Positions 8,118 through 17,224 of a DNA stretch of 41,183 nucleotides are shown here, one piece after another. The notes beneath the pieces are model-generated. The model was not told the origin of the DNA. It saw nothing but the letters and a program-made list of their open reading frames with translations, and made no database searches. Position 1 is the stretch's first letter. Every line of letters starts with the position of its first letter. The stretch comes from Planctomycetota bacterium (GTDB lineage: Bacteria > Planctomycetota > PUPC01 > DSUN01), in NCBI GenBank assembly GCA_016872875.1, contig VGYW01000013.1, positions 1 through 41,183 on the forward strand, read 5' to 3'. The translations under genes were made by a program, and so were the position numbers.

Positions 8118-8705
8118 ATGGCTGTCAGCGCAGAAACCGTCAAGCAGCTCCGCGAGATCACCGGCATCGGCATGATGAAGTGCAAGGAGGCACTCGAGGC
8201 GACCGGCGGCGACATCGAGAAGGCCATCGAGCACCTCCGCAAGCAGGGCCTCAAGACCGCCGAGAAGCGCGCCGGACGCGAGACCTCCGAGGGCGTCATC
8301 GCCTCCTACATCCACTCCAACGCCAAGATCGGCGTGCTGCTTGAGCTCAAGTGCGAGACCGACTTCGTGGCCCGCAACGACGAGTTCCGCCAGCTCGCGC
8401 GCGACCTGTGCATGCAGGTCGCCGCCACCAGGCCCATCGCCGTCTCCAAAGACCAGGTGCCGCCCGAGGTCGTCGCCAAGGAGCGCGAAATCTACGCCGA
8501 GCAGGTGAGGGACAAGCCGCCACAGGCCGTCGAGAAGATCGTCCAGGGCAAGCTCGACGCCTTCTTCAAGGAGCGCTGCCTCCTCGACCAGCCCTTCGTG
8601 AAGGACCCGAAGACCAGCGTGGCCGACCTCATCAAGTCGCTCGTCGCCAAGCTCGGCGAGAACATCACGGTCAGCCGTTTCGTCCGCCTCCAGATGGGGG
8701 AGTAG
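8118..8705 (+). CDS. tsf: Elongation factor Ts
   Basis: Guanine-nucleotide exchange factor for EF-Tu. The 195-residue protein opens with a UBA-like domain (VKQLREITGIGMMKCKEALE) and carries the TDFVARNDEF motif that contacts EF-Tu. It is short, comparable to the Thermus type (about 196 residues) with one core subdomain, rather than the 280-residue E. coli type. AAGGGG lies 9 nt before the ATG. It sits 46 nt after rpsB in the usual order. Confidence 0.97.
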   Translation: MAVSAETVKQLREITGIGMMKCKEALEATGGDIEKAIEHLRKQGLKTAEKRAGRETSEGVIASYIHSNAKIGVLLELKCETDFVARNDEFRQLARDLCMQVAATRPIAVSKDQVPPEVVAKEREIYAEQVRDKPPQAVEKIVQGKLDAFFKERCLLDQPFVKDPKTSVADLIKSLVAKLGENITVSRFVRLQMGE

Positions 8706-9452
<747 letters not shown>

Positions 9453-9475
9453 CCACCCTACGGGGGCCTACCAGC

Positions 9476-10036
9476 ATGCCGTACGACGAGATCTACCTCG
9501 ACGCCTGCGAGCGGATGGATAAGGCGGTTCAGCACCTCAAGGACCAGTTCCGCACCGTGCGAAGCTCGCGGGCAACGCCTGGCCTCGTGGAGTCGGTGCG
9601 GGTGGACTACTACGGCGCGCCCACGCCGCTCAAGCAGATCGCCGGCATCGGCGCCCCGGACCCCCAGCTCCTGGTCATCAAGCCCTACGACCCCAACGCC
9701 CTCGAGGCCATCCAGAAGGCCATCCAGACCAGCAGCCTCGGCCTCACCCCCAGCGTGGACGGCCGCATCATCCGCATCGTCGTCCCGCCCCTGAGCGAGG
9801 AGCGGCGCCACCAGATCGCCGCCCAGCTCCGCCACCTCGCCGAGGAAGCCAAGGTCGCCATCCGCAACGTCCGCCGCGACGCCCTCAAGGCCGCCGACCA
9901 GGAGAAGAAGGACGGCACCATCCCCGAGGACGACTTCTTCCGCCTCAAGGACGACATCCAGGAGCTCACCGACGACCACGAGAAGAACCTCGACGCCGCC
10001 CTGAAGCACAAGACGGACGAGATAATGGAGGTCTAG
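9476..10036 (+). CDS. frr: Ribosome recycling factor
   Basis: Splits post-termination ribosomes together with EF-G. The 186-residue product matches the normal length and the blocks FRTVRSSRATPGLVESVRVDYYG, LVIKPYDPNALEAIQKAI, GLTPSVDGRIIRI and the C-terminal VRNVRRDA-like, DDIQELTDDHEKNLDAALK region. I choose the ATG at 9476 because homology begins there. The ribosome binding site is weak. Last gene of the operon, followed by a hairpin. Confidence 0.97.
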   Translation: MPYDEIYLDACERMDKAVQHLKDQFRTVRSSRATPGLVESVRVDYYGAPTPLKQIAGIGAPDPQLLVIKPYDPNALEAIQKAIQTSSLGLTPSVDGRIIRIVVPPLSEERRHQIAAQLRHLAEEAKVAIRNVRRDALKAADQEKKDGTIPEDDFFRLKDDIQELTDDHEKNLDAALKHKTDEIMEV

Positions 10037-10060
10037 CCCGCATTTCTCACGAAATGCGGG
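10037..10060 (+). terminator. Hairpin directly after frr
   Basis: CCCGCATTT (10037-10045) pairs perfectly with AAATGCGGG (10052-10060) across a 6-nt loop, starting one base after the frr stop. There is no T-run, so termination may need Rho, or the hairpin may protect the mRNA end. Confidence 0.55.
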
Positions 10061-10197
10061 AAACCCGAAATCCCAAGTCCGAAGTCCGAAACAACACCAA
10101 AGCCCAAAGCACCAATTCCCGAAACGACCGCCCGAGGAGCGTGGCGCACCCTGTCCCTCTTGTTTCGGTCATTGGGATTTCCTGCATTTCTCGCGCC
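10061..10197. repeat. GAAATCCCAA inverted-repeat element
   Basis: GAAATCCCAA near 10067 is mirrored by TTGGGATTTC near 10172-10181, and the bases outside each arm (GCATTTCTCACG, GCATTTCTCGCG) also resemble each other. The interior is rich in CCAAAGC and CGAA runs. A related-looking pair of ATTTCGGAT/ATCCGAAAT arms lies at 17225-17328. The remaining gap up to 10331 shows nothing else I can name. Confidence 0.55.
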
Positions 10198-10331
10198 TGA
10201 TCTGAAGGACTGCCTTTAGAGTCCACCCTCCGAGGCATTGCCCACGCCTCGACCCTTCTCCAAGATGCGCTGAGCCACGCCGATGCCGCAGTGGTGCGGT
10301 CGCGCCATCACCGCATTGAGGAGAAGGACCG

Positions 10332-13300
10332 ATGGACAGCCTCCGCCGGGCGCCGAGATGGTCCGTTTCCCGCCTCCTGACCCTCCTGACGCAGCTCGCC
10401 CTCGCCGCCGCTGTCATCTTCCTGGCCACGCTCGCCTTCACGTCAGGCCCTGAGCCCCCGCCCGACCTGGACATAGATTCGGACAACAACAACGGCACGG
10501 GCTGGCCCGATCGCTCCGCGTACGAGGAGAGCATCGAGGAGGTCTCCGGCGACCCCCAGTATCCGGGGAAGCTCGTCGCCGTCAACGACAATGACGACGA
10601 CGGAGACGGGGTGCCGGACTTCGCCGACGGCTACGACCTGGACGGGCAGCCGTACACCGGCGACGACTACAACATGAGCGAGGGCGACTTCGCGCCCGTC
10701 GTCCTCGAGCTCCCCTACCCGATAAACATCTGCACCACCTGGGTCTGGGTCTCCTACGACTGCTCCCCGCCGCTCTCGGTGGGGTACTGGGGCAGCCCGC
10801 CCGCCTACTACCCGCCCGTTGGCTATGGGGGCACCCTGCGGCTCTGGAAGCCGTACCCTGGCAATCCCCTGCTGCCGCAGTACGACCGCAACCCGGCCAA
10901 CGCGGGCGGCTACGGCGGCGGGGACTTCGTGGGGCCAGGCTGGTATCAGGCCTGGGAGCTCGGCTTCAGCGACTACAGCCGCACCATCACCCTCCACGTC
11001 GAAGCCGTCGCCCCCAGCCTCCAGCTCGGCGACGAACCGATCTACGTCTACGTCTACCCCAACGGCGCGGGGCAGTACCCATACTACGTCGAATGCGTCC
11101 GCGTGAGCTGCGTGCGCGTTGACCTCGACGTCGACTCGGACAACACGAACGGCTTCGACGCCCCGGCCCGCACGGACTCCGAGGACCAGATCGAGGGGGC
11201 CACGGGCGACGACGCCCGGCCAGGGAAAGTGGTCCTCGTGGACAGCGACGACTCTGACCGCGACGGGATACCCGACTTCGCGGACGGCTTCGACTACCTG
11301 GACGGCGTGGAGGCCGACAATGCCTCGGAGGGCAGCCGCTTCGTCCCCATCGTCCTCGAAGTCCCCGAGCCCATCGCCCTCGCGAACGCCGAGGTCGAGC
11401 TCGCCTACTCGGCCTCCGACCCCGCCGGCGTCGCGCCCACGCTGGACGACCCCTACTGGCTCCCGCCCGGACACCTCCGCCTGTGGAAGAAGGACGGGAG
11501 CGTGGCGAGAGACAAGCGGGGCGTGGCGGCAGGCGGCGACTACGTCGCCCCAGGCACCCGCTACAGCCCCGCGCAACTGGGCTTCCAGGCCCGCACCCTC
11601 ACCCTCTACCTCGAGGCCGTCAGGGAGAGCGCGGCCACCGCCGACCTGCCCATCACCCTGCGCGTCTACCCCCTCGGAGCCGCCGCGCCTGCCGCGCCCC
11701 GCTGCGAGGACACCGTGAGGGTCACTGCGACGCGGATTCAGGTTCTCCTCGAGACCGCGACGACCGGCGAGCAGGTCGAGTCGCAAGTCTTCGTAGCCAC
11801 CCGCTTCCCCGAGGAGGGCGCCGCCGAGAACGGCTGGGACTCCGCGCCTGGGGCCGTGGCCACATATCGAATCCGGGTCTACGACCCGCGCCAGGGCATC
11901 ACCACCGTCCGCCTCGACGGGCAGGACGTCCCCGTGCAGCGCAACGGCGCGGCGTACGAGTCCGCGCCCTTCGTCGGAATCCTGCCCGAGGACCAGCATC
12001 TGCTCGACGAAGATGAGCCCTTCGTCCTCAGCCTGGACGAGCTGACGGAGCGCGAGTACAATGCGGATGTTCTCCCCGACCACGAGGCCGCCGACCCCGC
12101 CCCCTGGACCGTCTCGAGCGCCGGAGAGCCGCCCGTATCCGTAGCGGACGGCGTGCTGGATATTGACACGACGGTGGGCGAGGCGGCATACTTCGCCCAG
12201 TTGAGCGGCCCGGCGCACTGGCGGCCCGCCGCGGCGCTCAGCGTCGTCAACATCCGCTTCCTCATCCTGGCCCACGGCGAGGCGGGCGGCGACGGCGCGT
12301 TCGCGCTCCGCATCGGGGACGACGCGAACCACTGGTTCGTCGGGCTGCGGCCCGACCGCATCGTGCACTACCCTGGCGGCACCCGTGCGGAGATCGCCCT
12401 GCCGCCGCAGATCGGCCAGGGCGGGTGCCTCCTCGACGGCCAGTTCCACACCCTCACCCTCTCGCGCGCCGCGGGAGGCACAACCGCTCAGGCATCCATA
12501 GACCTTGATCAGAACGGAGTCACCTTCGAGCTCGACGGCGCCGGCAGCCCGGCCGACGGCCTCCTCTGGGGCGACACGGGCGAGGGCGTCAGCGGCCGCG
12601 TCCTCTACGACTACCTCCACTGGTGGCACGAGACCACAGGCGAGACCATCTACCAGACCTCCCCCAGCCAGATGGTGGCGGGGAACAGTGTCTACCACTT
12701 CCCCAACCCAGAGGTCGGACTCTCTTACAACCCCGAGGCGCTGCCACGGCCCCGCGTGCGCACCCTTGTTCCCACTGACCTCGATGAGAAGATGCGGCGG
12801 GTGACCGACTTGGTAGTAGATGAACTCAAGGCGAACGAATGGTGGCCAGAGGACGAGACAGACACTGGGGAATACGGCAAGACGGTCCACGCGCGCGTCA
12901 GCGACAAGTTGCGCGGGAAGAAGCGATGGCTCGTGGATGCCTTCGTGGACAAGAACACAAGACAGATAGTATCTATCGGGCAGGGGCAGTCAACGGACGC
13001 AGTTGTCCAGGTGGATGCAATCGGGCTACAGAAAGGCTACAGACCCAAGGTGGGCGACATCCTGGACCTGGACAAAGCGCGGGTGTACGAACTCAAAGCA
13101 AGCCTCACGGGCACTATCAGCCAGGCGCAGCGGCAGCGCCTGCTGGCCGTAACTGGCGGCCGCCCCTTCGCTCAGGTGAGGGCGAAGATGGTCTGGACCC
13201 GCAATGGGTTCGTGACGGCCAAGAACGTCTCGCGCACGCTCAAGATCCTTCAACTCATCGGCCTGGCGGCAACGGCCTGGGCCGTCATCCACTACGACCA

Positions 13301-13511
13301 CTACGAGGACCAGTTCCGCGACATGGCCTCCGCCTGGGTGGAGTTCCGCCGATGCAGGGACGAGCAAGCCGACCCTGCGGAAACGATGGCGTGTGGCCTG
13401 CGCGCCGTGCTCAAGACCAAGGAGTACCTGAGCAACTTCCTCCCGGACGACACGGCGCTCAACCTGGTGGCACTCCACGAATGCTACCGGATTATCGGCA
13501 CGGACTGGTAA
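10332..13511 (+). CDS. Large exported calcium-repeat protein with distinct C-terminal domain, possible effector
   Basis: 1059 residues. Residues 18-38 form a signal-anchor. Residues 45-264 and about 265-470 are a clear internal duplication: each begins LD[IV]DSDN, has a calcium-type aspartate cluster (DDDGDGVPDFADGYD and DSDRDGIPDFADGFD) and ends in a beta-rich domain with LRLWK and TLTLYLEAV-like blocks. A LamG-like segment follows (about 595-770). The last 250 residues change character and GC content: YGKTVHARVSDKL, WLVDAFVDKNT, a possible nuclease-like ARVYELKAS (ELK at 920-922) and a hydrophobic helix near 972-987. The next gene starts 11 nt after the stop. Secreted multi-domain proteins with a replaceable tail and a small gene behind are typical of polymorphic toxins, but I cannot assign the tail to a known toxin family. 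Confidence 0.7.
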   Translation: MDSLRRAPRWSVSRLLTLLTQLALAAAVIFLATLAFTSGPEPPPDLDIDSDNNNGTGWPDRSAYEESIEEVSGDPQYPGKLVAVNDNDDDGDGVPDFADGYDLDGQPYTGDDYNMSEGDFAPVVLELPYPINICTTWVWVSYDCSPPLSVGYWGSPPAYYPPVGYGGTLRLWKPYPGNPLLPQYDRNPANAGGYGGGDFVGPGWYQAWELGFSDYSRTITLHVEAVAPSLQLGDEPIYVYVYPNGAGQYPYYVECVRVSCVRVDLDVDSDNTNGFDAPARTDSEDQIEGATGDDARPGKVVLVDSDDSDRDGIPDFADGFDYLDGVEADNASEGSRFVPIVLEVPEPIALANAEVELAYSASDPAGVAPTLDDPYWLPPGHLRLWKKDGSVARDKRGVAAGGDYVAPGTRYSPAQLGFQARTLTLYLEAVRESAATADLPITLRVYPLGAAAPAAPRCEDTVRVTATRIQVLLETATTGEQVESQVFVATRFPEEGAAENGWDSAPGAVATYRIRVYDPRQGITTVRLDGQDVPVQRNGAAYESAPFVGILPEDQHLLDEDEPFVLSLDELTEREYNADVLPDHEAADPAPWTVSSAGEPPVSVADGVLDIDTTVGEAAYFAQLSGPAHWRPAAALSVVNIRFLILAHGEAGGDGAFALRIGDDANHWFVGLRPDRIVHYPGGTRAEIALPPQIGQGGCLLDGQFHTLTLSRAAGGTTAQASIDLDQNGVTFELDGAGSPADGLLWGDTGEGVSGRVLYDYLHWWHETTGETIYQTSPSQMVAGNSVYHFPNPEVGLSYNPEALPRPRVRTLVPTDLDEKMRRVTDLVVDELKANEWWPEDETDTGEYGKTVHARVSDKLRGKKRWLVDAFVDKNTRQIVSIGQGQSTDAVVQVDAIGLQKGYRPKVGDILDLDKARVYELKASLTGTISQAQRQRLLAVTGGRPFAQVRAKMVWTRNGFVTAKNVSRTLKILQLIGLAATAWAVIHYDHYEDQFRDMASAWVEFRRCRDEQADPAETMACGLRAVLKTKEYLSNFLPDDTALNLVALHECYRIIGTDW

Positions 13512-13522
13512 GGAGGCCAGCG

Positions 13523-14074
13523 TTGTTCACCTCCCTGTGCATCTTCCCGGCTGGCAGGCCGCGCTGGCGGCCGGGCAAACGCCTCCTGGGGCAGATTCTG
13601 GCTTACTTCTCGCCCTCCGCGATCAGGGTCTGGGGTTTCAATCAACCCCTCCGTTGGGATGCAGATGAGGAAGCTGAGCCCACTACCGCGTTCGAGTGCA
13701 TGAGCGTGGCCGAGGCCGTTGAGAGGGCACGGAAGGCATGCCCCGTGGCATGTCACTTCTTCCTTGACGCGCGCGAGTGGAGCGAACGGATTCGCAGGCA
13801 ACTCCAGAACGCCCCCGGAGTGGAGACCCACGAGCACTTCGCGCCATACTGCCCATCCGTGGTCCTCGGCGCCGAGACGGTGCCTGACCCTGGCCACCGG
13901 AACACCGCCGCCGAGTACGCGTTCGCCGTCCGCCTCGGCGGCGACGGCATGCCCAAGAACCTCGAGAGATACAGAGAGGTGGCTCTCGCAAACGAGGAGA
14001 TCGCCTCATTGATCTCCTTCCTCGCCAGAACCACAGGTCTCGAGTGGGAAGTCGTCTTCGACCTCTCATACTGA
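13523..14074 (+). CDS. Unknown protein, possible immunity partner of the upstream gene
   Basis: A 183-residue soluble protein that I do not recognise. It starts at a TTG (13523) with an ideal AGGAGG Shine-Dalgarno 6 nt upstream, only 11 nt after the large upstream gene, so the two are surely co-translated. The frame extends upstream across the large gene but that part is a shadow. Visible traits are an FECMSVAEAVERARKA helix, CHFFLDAREWSERIR and an acidic C-terminus ending EWEVVFDLSY. Position, size and coupling fit an immunity protein; no homology supports it. Confidence 0.6.
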   Translation: MFTSLCIFPAGRPRWRPGKRLLGQILAYFSPSAIRVWGFNQPLRWDADEEAEPTTAFECMSVAEAVERARKACPVACHFFLDAREWSERIRRQLQNAPGVETHEHFAPYCPSVVLGAETVPDPGHRNTAAEYAFAVRLGGDGMPKNLERYREVALANEEIASLISFLARTTGLEWEVVFDLSY

Positions 14075-14341
14075 GCCGGCGTGGGGTGCGAGCCGGGACT
14101 GCCGGCGGGTGTATCCTGTCTGGAGCCTGAGAGGCTCGCATGCGATAGCCCAGGGCAACGCCCCGGGGACCGATACCGCACAAGGCGGAGCCCTGAAAGG
14201 GCGGCATAGACGTGGCCTATCTCGCCCTTTCAGGGCTTCCCGGATAGGTGCCCCAGGACCCAGGGCGTTGCCCTGGGCTATCCCATCACGCCCCTTCGGG
14301 GCTGCGGAATCTACCTGCGATTCCGGCTCGCACCCGCCGGC
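14075..14341. repeat. Nested inverted-repeat element (TAGCCCAGGGC family)
   Basis: Outer arms at 14075-14098 and 14321-14341 (GGTGCGAGCCGG type), middle arms at 14144-14162 and 14264-14282 (GATAGCCCAGGGCAACGCC and complement) and an inner GCCCTGAAAGGGC-type hairpin. The element begins one base after the preceding stop codon and ends 10 nt before the -35 box of the next gene. It shares its middle-arm core with 5227-5410. Confidence 0.85.
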
Positions 14342-14350
14342 GTGTTACCC

Positions 14351-14379
14351 TTGCCACCCACGATGGCCCGTGCTATGAT
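14351..14379 (+). promoter_or_regulatory. Promoter of the gene at 14420
   Basis: TTGCCA at 14351-14356, a 17-bp spacer and TATGAT at 14374-14379, each matching the sigma70 consensus in five of six positions. Confidence 0.75.
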
Positions 14380-14419
14380 CGTGCCGGGCGGCGACGAACC
14401 ACGCACAAGAGGGGCAACC

Positions 14420-15109
14420 ATGGGGCTCGACGTCTACGTGATGCCGCTGTGGCGCTTCAAGTGCCGCGACTTCCGCACTCCCCTCGAGGAAGCCTTCGGC
14501 GACGCGGCACGGGTCGTCACCGTCGGCGGCGTCGCCAAGCGGCCGGCCCGGGTCTCCAAAGGCGCCCAGGCCAGGGCGCGCCGCGAGGTGGAAGCCATCC
14601 GAGAGGCCGTCCAGGCGGCAAACCACACGCCCATCCACTGGGACGACGAGGGCGGCGTTGTCCTCTCCGAGCAATCGCGCGGGATCGAGCCGCTCCGGGC
14701 CTACGCCAAGTGGCTCGGCCTCCGCGAGCAACTGCCCAGCTTCGGCCCCGCGCCGGAGGGCAACTACTACAAGCACCCCGCGATGGCGGCCAAGCCGGCC
14801 TCCCTCTCCTGCCCCCATCTGGTCGAGCACAGTTGTTACAACGGCTACTTCCTGCCCTGCGAGTTCGAGCGGCTCGTGAACGTCGAGCCATACAAGGTGT
14901 TCGGGCGGTGGCTCTTCCACAAGGCGGTCGGCTCCAGCCCGCGGCTGCTCCGCGAGCTGAGCTTCGTCCAGGAGCACCTGAAGGCCCCCGACGGCTACAC
15001 GTATGAGTCCGACGATCCGCTGGCGGAAGTGAAGATGGCGTTCCTCCAGATGCGCAAGGCGGCCGTGCTGAGCTGCCGCCACGGCCTGCCCATCATCTTC
15101 TGGGCGTGA
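14420..15109 (+). CDS. Conserved-looking protein of unknown function
   Basis: A 229-residue cytoplasmic protein with no signal or membrane segment, which I do not recognise. It opens MGLDVYVMPLWRFKCRDF and contains a HWDDEGGVVLSEQSRG segment, LRAYAKWLGL and two cysteine-histidine patches (LSCPHLVEHSCYNGY, AVLSCRHGLP). The ATG at 14420 has AAGAGGGG upstream and a strong promoter at 14351. Similar openings (GLDVYV-PL) occur in small hypothetical proteins of many bacteria, but no function follows from that. Confidence 0.7.
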   Translation: MGLDVYVMPLWRFKCRDFRTPLEEAFGDAARVVTVGGVAKRPARVSKGAQARARREVEAIREAVQAANHTPIHWDDEGGVVLSEQSRGIEPLRAYAKWLGLREQLPSFGPAPEGNYYKHPAMAAKPASLSCPHLVEHSCYNGYFLPCEFERLVNVEPYKVFGRWLFHKAVGSSPRLLRELSFVQEHLKAPDGYTYESDDPLAEVKMAFLQMRKAAVLSCRHGLPIIFWA

Positions 15110-15139
15110 ACAGCGCGCCGCCCCCAACCGAAAGGCCAT

Positions 15140-15168
15140 TTCCCATTCTCGGGCGTTTCTGCTATACT
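15140..15168 (+). promoter_or_regulatory. tRNA operon promoter
   Basis: TTCCCA at 15140-15145, a 17-bp spacer and TATACT at 15163-15168; the expected start near 15175 is 8 nt before tRNA-Lys. Confidence 0.75.
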
Positions 15169-15182
15169 GTATGGTCGGGATT

Positions 15183-15258
15183 GGGGGCGTAGCTCAGTGG
15201 CCAGAGCAACGGTTTTTTAAGCCGTGGGTCGGAGGTCCGAGTCCTCCCGCCCTCACCA
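15183..15258 (+). tRNA. tRNA-Lys (anticodon TTT)
   Basis: A complete cloverleaf: acceptor GGGGGCG pairing with CGCCCTC (one G-U), D arm GCTC/GAGC, anticodon stem ACGGT/GCCGT with loop TTTTTAA (anticodon 15216-15218), T arm GGAGG/CCTCC and an encoded CCA at 15256-15258. Confidence 0.95.
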
Positions 15259-15262
15259 TCTC

Positions 15263-15339
15263 GACCCCATCGTCCAGCCCGGTCAGGACACAGGCTTTTC
15301 AAGCCTGGAACACGGGTTCAAATCCCGTTGGGGTCGCCA
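15263..15339 (+). tRNA. tRNA-Glu (anticodon TTC)
   Basis: Acceptor GACCCCA pairs with TGGGGTC, anticodon stem CAGGC/GCCTG encloses TTTTCAA (anticodon TTC), T arm ACGGG/CCCGT with a standard TTCAAAT loop, and encoded CCA at 15337-15339. It lies 4 nt after tRNA-Lys in one transcript. The end of a minus-strand gene overlaps its last 22 bases. Confidence 0.95.
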
Positions 15340-15629
15340 TCGGGGGCAGGCGTCTCAGGTGGGGGGGTGATCATGCCGACCTCGCCGGCGAGCTCGACGA
15401 ACTGCGCGACCGAGAGGTCAGTGACCCGCCTCTCGCGCTTCCTGAGGCGCTCGTTGAACTTGATCGCCTTCTCCTGCATGTGCTCGTGAGTCTCCTGCGA
15501 GCCGCCGAGAAGCCGGAAATTATCCATCTTCGTGATGCGGACGTGGCCGTCCTCGTTGTCCAGCCCGATGCCGTGGACCGGTCCCGCAATCTTGGACTTC
15601 GCCAACTTCTCCGCATCTGCCTTCTTCAC
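15318..15629 (-). CDS. Small unknown protein overlapping tRNA-Glu antisense
   Basis: A 103-residue charged protein, probably helical (MKKADAEKLAKSKIAG, then ETHEHMQEKAIKFNERLRKRERR). It starts at GTG 15629 with TAGGAG about 9 nt upstream. I do not recognise it. Its last residues (GDPNGI and stop) are encoded by the complement of the tRNA-Glu T arm and acceptor stem, so the original C-terminus may have been replaced. Codon use and the ribosome binding site argue that it is real. It is convergent with the tRNA pair. Confidence 0.55.
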   Translation of the reverse strand: MKKADAEKLAKSKIAGPVHGIGLDNEDGHVRITKMDNFRLLGGSQETHEHMQEKAIKFNERLRKRERRVTDLSVAQFVELAGEVGMITPPPETPAPDGDPNGI

Positions 15630-15726
15630 GGCGCGCGGCTCCTACGCAGCAACATAGGGAAAGCCCGCAACGCTCCTGCCTCCTGCATTATAGGCGAGGG
15701 ACGGGGGTGGTGTCAAAGGCTTTCAC

Positions 15727-15829
15727 ATCGTCCTCGTCCTCGTCCCTCGTCCTCGTGCTCGATCCCTCTGGCCTACGGGGAAGAGTCGAGGACGACGGAC
15801 GACGGACGAGGGACGAGGACGAGGACGAT
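15727..15829. repeat. GAGGACGA inverted repeat, copy C
   Basis: Left arm from 15727 (CGTCCTCGTCCTCG units, then GCTCGATCCCTCTGG) and right arm ending at 15829 (GGACGAGGGACGAGGACG). This is the longest and best-paired copy. It ends 11 nt before the -35 box at 15841. Confidence 0.8.
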
Positions 15830-15840
15830 CATGACACGGT

Positions 15841-15869
15841 TTGACACGGCGCCCATGCCGGAGTAAGTT
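15841..15869 (+). promoter_or_regulatory. Promoter of the oxidoreductase gene
   Basis: TTGACA at 15841-15846, a 17-bp spacer and TAAGTT at 15864-15869, which keeps the three most conserved -10 bases. Confidence 0.6.
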
Positions 15870-15926
15870 GAAGGGATTGTCTGGCTGGGGTTCCTCTCCG
15901 AAAAGGTGCTTTCAAGGAGCGAACGG

Positions 15927-17222
15927 ATGAGCGGGCCGAACGTGGTGGCGAGGCGTGGGTTCCTGAGGACGGGTGCGGTGTTCGGGGGCATGGCGGTGCT
16001 GGGCGCGACGGCGCGGGGCCAGGCGGCTAAGAGCTTCAAGGTGGGGCTGATCGGCTGCGGGGGACGCGGGCGCGGGGCCATCAGCGACATCATGAACGCC
16101 GCGAAGTCGCTGAACGTGGAGATCAAGGTGGTGGCCCTGGCCGACGCGATGGCCGACCGCGTGGCCGCGGCACGCGAAGGGGTCAAGGCGCGGGGGCAGG
16201 ACGTGCCAGAGGCTGCGTGCTTCGCGGGGTTCGACGCCTTCAAGAAGCTGCTGGGGACGGATGTGGAGATCGTGCTGATGTGCACGTCCCCGAACTTCCG
16301 CCCGGCGCACTTCGAGGCCGCGGTGAAGGCGGGGAAACACGTCTTCGTGGAGAAGCCGGTCGCCGTGGACGGCCCTGGCGTCCGCCGCTTCCTCGCGGCG
16401 GGCGAGCTGGCGGCCAAGAAGGGGCTGGGCGTCCTGGCGGGCACCTGTCTGCGCCACGACAAGGGCTATGGCGGCTTCCACCAGCTCGTGGCCGACGGCG
16501 CCATCGGGCGCCCGCTCGGAGGAGCAATCTACTACTGCATCGGACGGCTGGGCCTCCAGAAGCGCGACAAGGCCTGGTCCGACGCCGAGTACATGGTGCG
16601 GAACTGGTACAACTTCGCCGAGATGTCGGGCGACCACATCGTGGAGCAGGACGTGCACACCATTGACATGCTGAACTGGTGCATGGGCGCGCCGCCCGTG
16701 GCGGCAATCGCCATCGGCGCACGGCACCGCCGCCAGACGGGCAATCAGTACGACTGCTTCGGCGTGGACTTCGAGTTCCCAAACCAGGTCCACGTCCACA
16801 ACCTCTGCCGCCAGATCAACGGCTGCGAGTTCAACTGGGGGAACGGCGTCCACCTGGTCGGCGAGAAGGGCTGGGCGCGCATCGGCGCCGGCGTGACTCT
16901 GTGGGACGGGACGAAGGTGAAGCCGCCCGACGCGCCCATGACGATGAACATGTACGTCCAGGAGCATTGCGTCCTGATCAAGAGTCTCTTAGATGAGAAG
17001 CCTGTGAATCACGCGAAGGACGTTGCGGAGAGCACGCTGAGCGCGATCATGGGCCGCGACGCCGCCTACACCGGCCGACGGGTCGAGTGGAAGGCCTACA
17101 TGGACCCCGCGGCAAAGTCGGACCTCTACGACAGGGCCTTCGCCAGCACCTCCGAGGACTTCGAGGCCGGCAAGGTGGTGGCCCCCGAGGACGACAAGGC
17201 GCCGGTGCCGGGCAAGGCATGA
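15927..17222 (+). CDS. Tat-exported Gfo/Idh/MocA family oxidoreductase
   Basis: A 431-residue NAD(P)-dependent oxidoreductase of the glucose-fructose oxidoreductase/inositol dehydrogenase family, likely acting on a sugar or polyol. The N-terminus has a twin-arginine signal (ARRGFLRTG, R9-R10, then a hydrophobic stretch and ARGQA), so it should be exported folded with its cofactor. The Rossmann motif VGLIGCGGRGRG starts at 39 and the catalytic-lysine motif EKPVA lies near 142. The ATG at 15927 has AAGGAG 7 nt upstream; a GTG 21 nt earlier is less likely. An MFS transporter and SGNH hydrolase follow, suggesting a carbohydrate-breakdown group. Confidence 0.92.
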   Translation: MSGPNVVARRGFLRTGAVFGGMAVLGATARGQAAKSFKVGLIGCGGRGRGAISDIMNAAKSLNVEIKVVALADAMADRVAAAREGVKARGQDVPEAACFAGFDAFKKLLGTDVEIVLMCTSPNFRPAHFEAAVKAGKHVFVEKPVAVDGPGVRRFLAAGELAAKKGLGVLAGTCLRHDKGYGGFHQLVADGAIGRPLGGAIYYCIGRLGLQKRDKAWSDAEYMVRNWYNFAEMSGDHIVEQDVHTIDMLNWCMGAPPVAAIAIGARHRRQTGNQYDCFGVDFEFPNQVHVHNLCRQINGCEFNWGNGVHLVGEKGWARIGAGVTLWDGTKVKPPDAPMTMNMYVQEHCVLIKSLLDEKPVNHAKDVAESTLSAIMGRDAAYTGRRVEWKAYMDPAAKSDLYDRAFASTSEDFEAGKVVAPEDDKAPVPGKA

Positions 17223-17224
17223 GC

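Noticed and set aside
10037..10060. Rho-independent terminator with certainty after frr
   Set aside because: The stem is perfect but no T-run follows; it is kept only as a terminator-like hairpin.
10443..12890. 815-residue minus-strand frame over the large exported protein
   Set aside because: A high-GC antisense shadow: valine/glycine/aspartate-rich with no domain. The plus-strand protein has a signal sequence, repeats and a consistent architecture.
12839..13522. N-terminal extension of the gene at 13523
   Set aside because: That part is the second frame of the large upstream gene; an ideal AGGAGG directs the TTG at 13523 instead.
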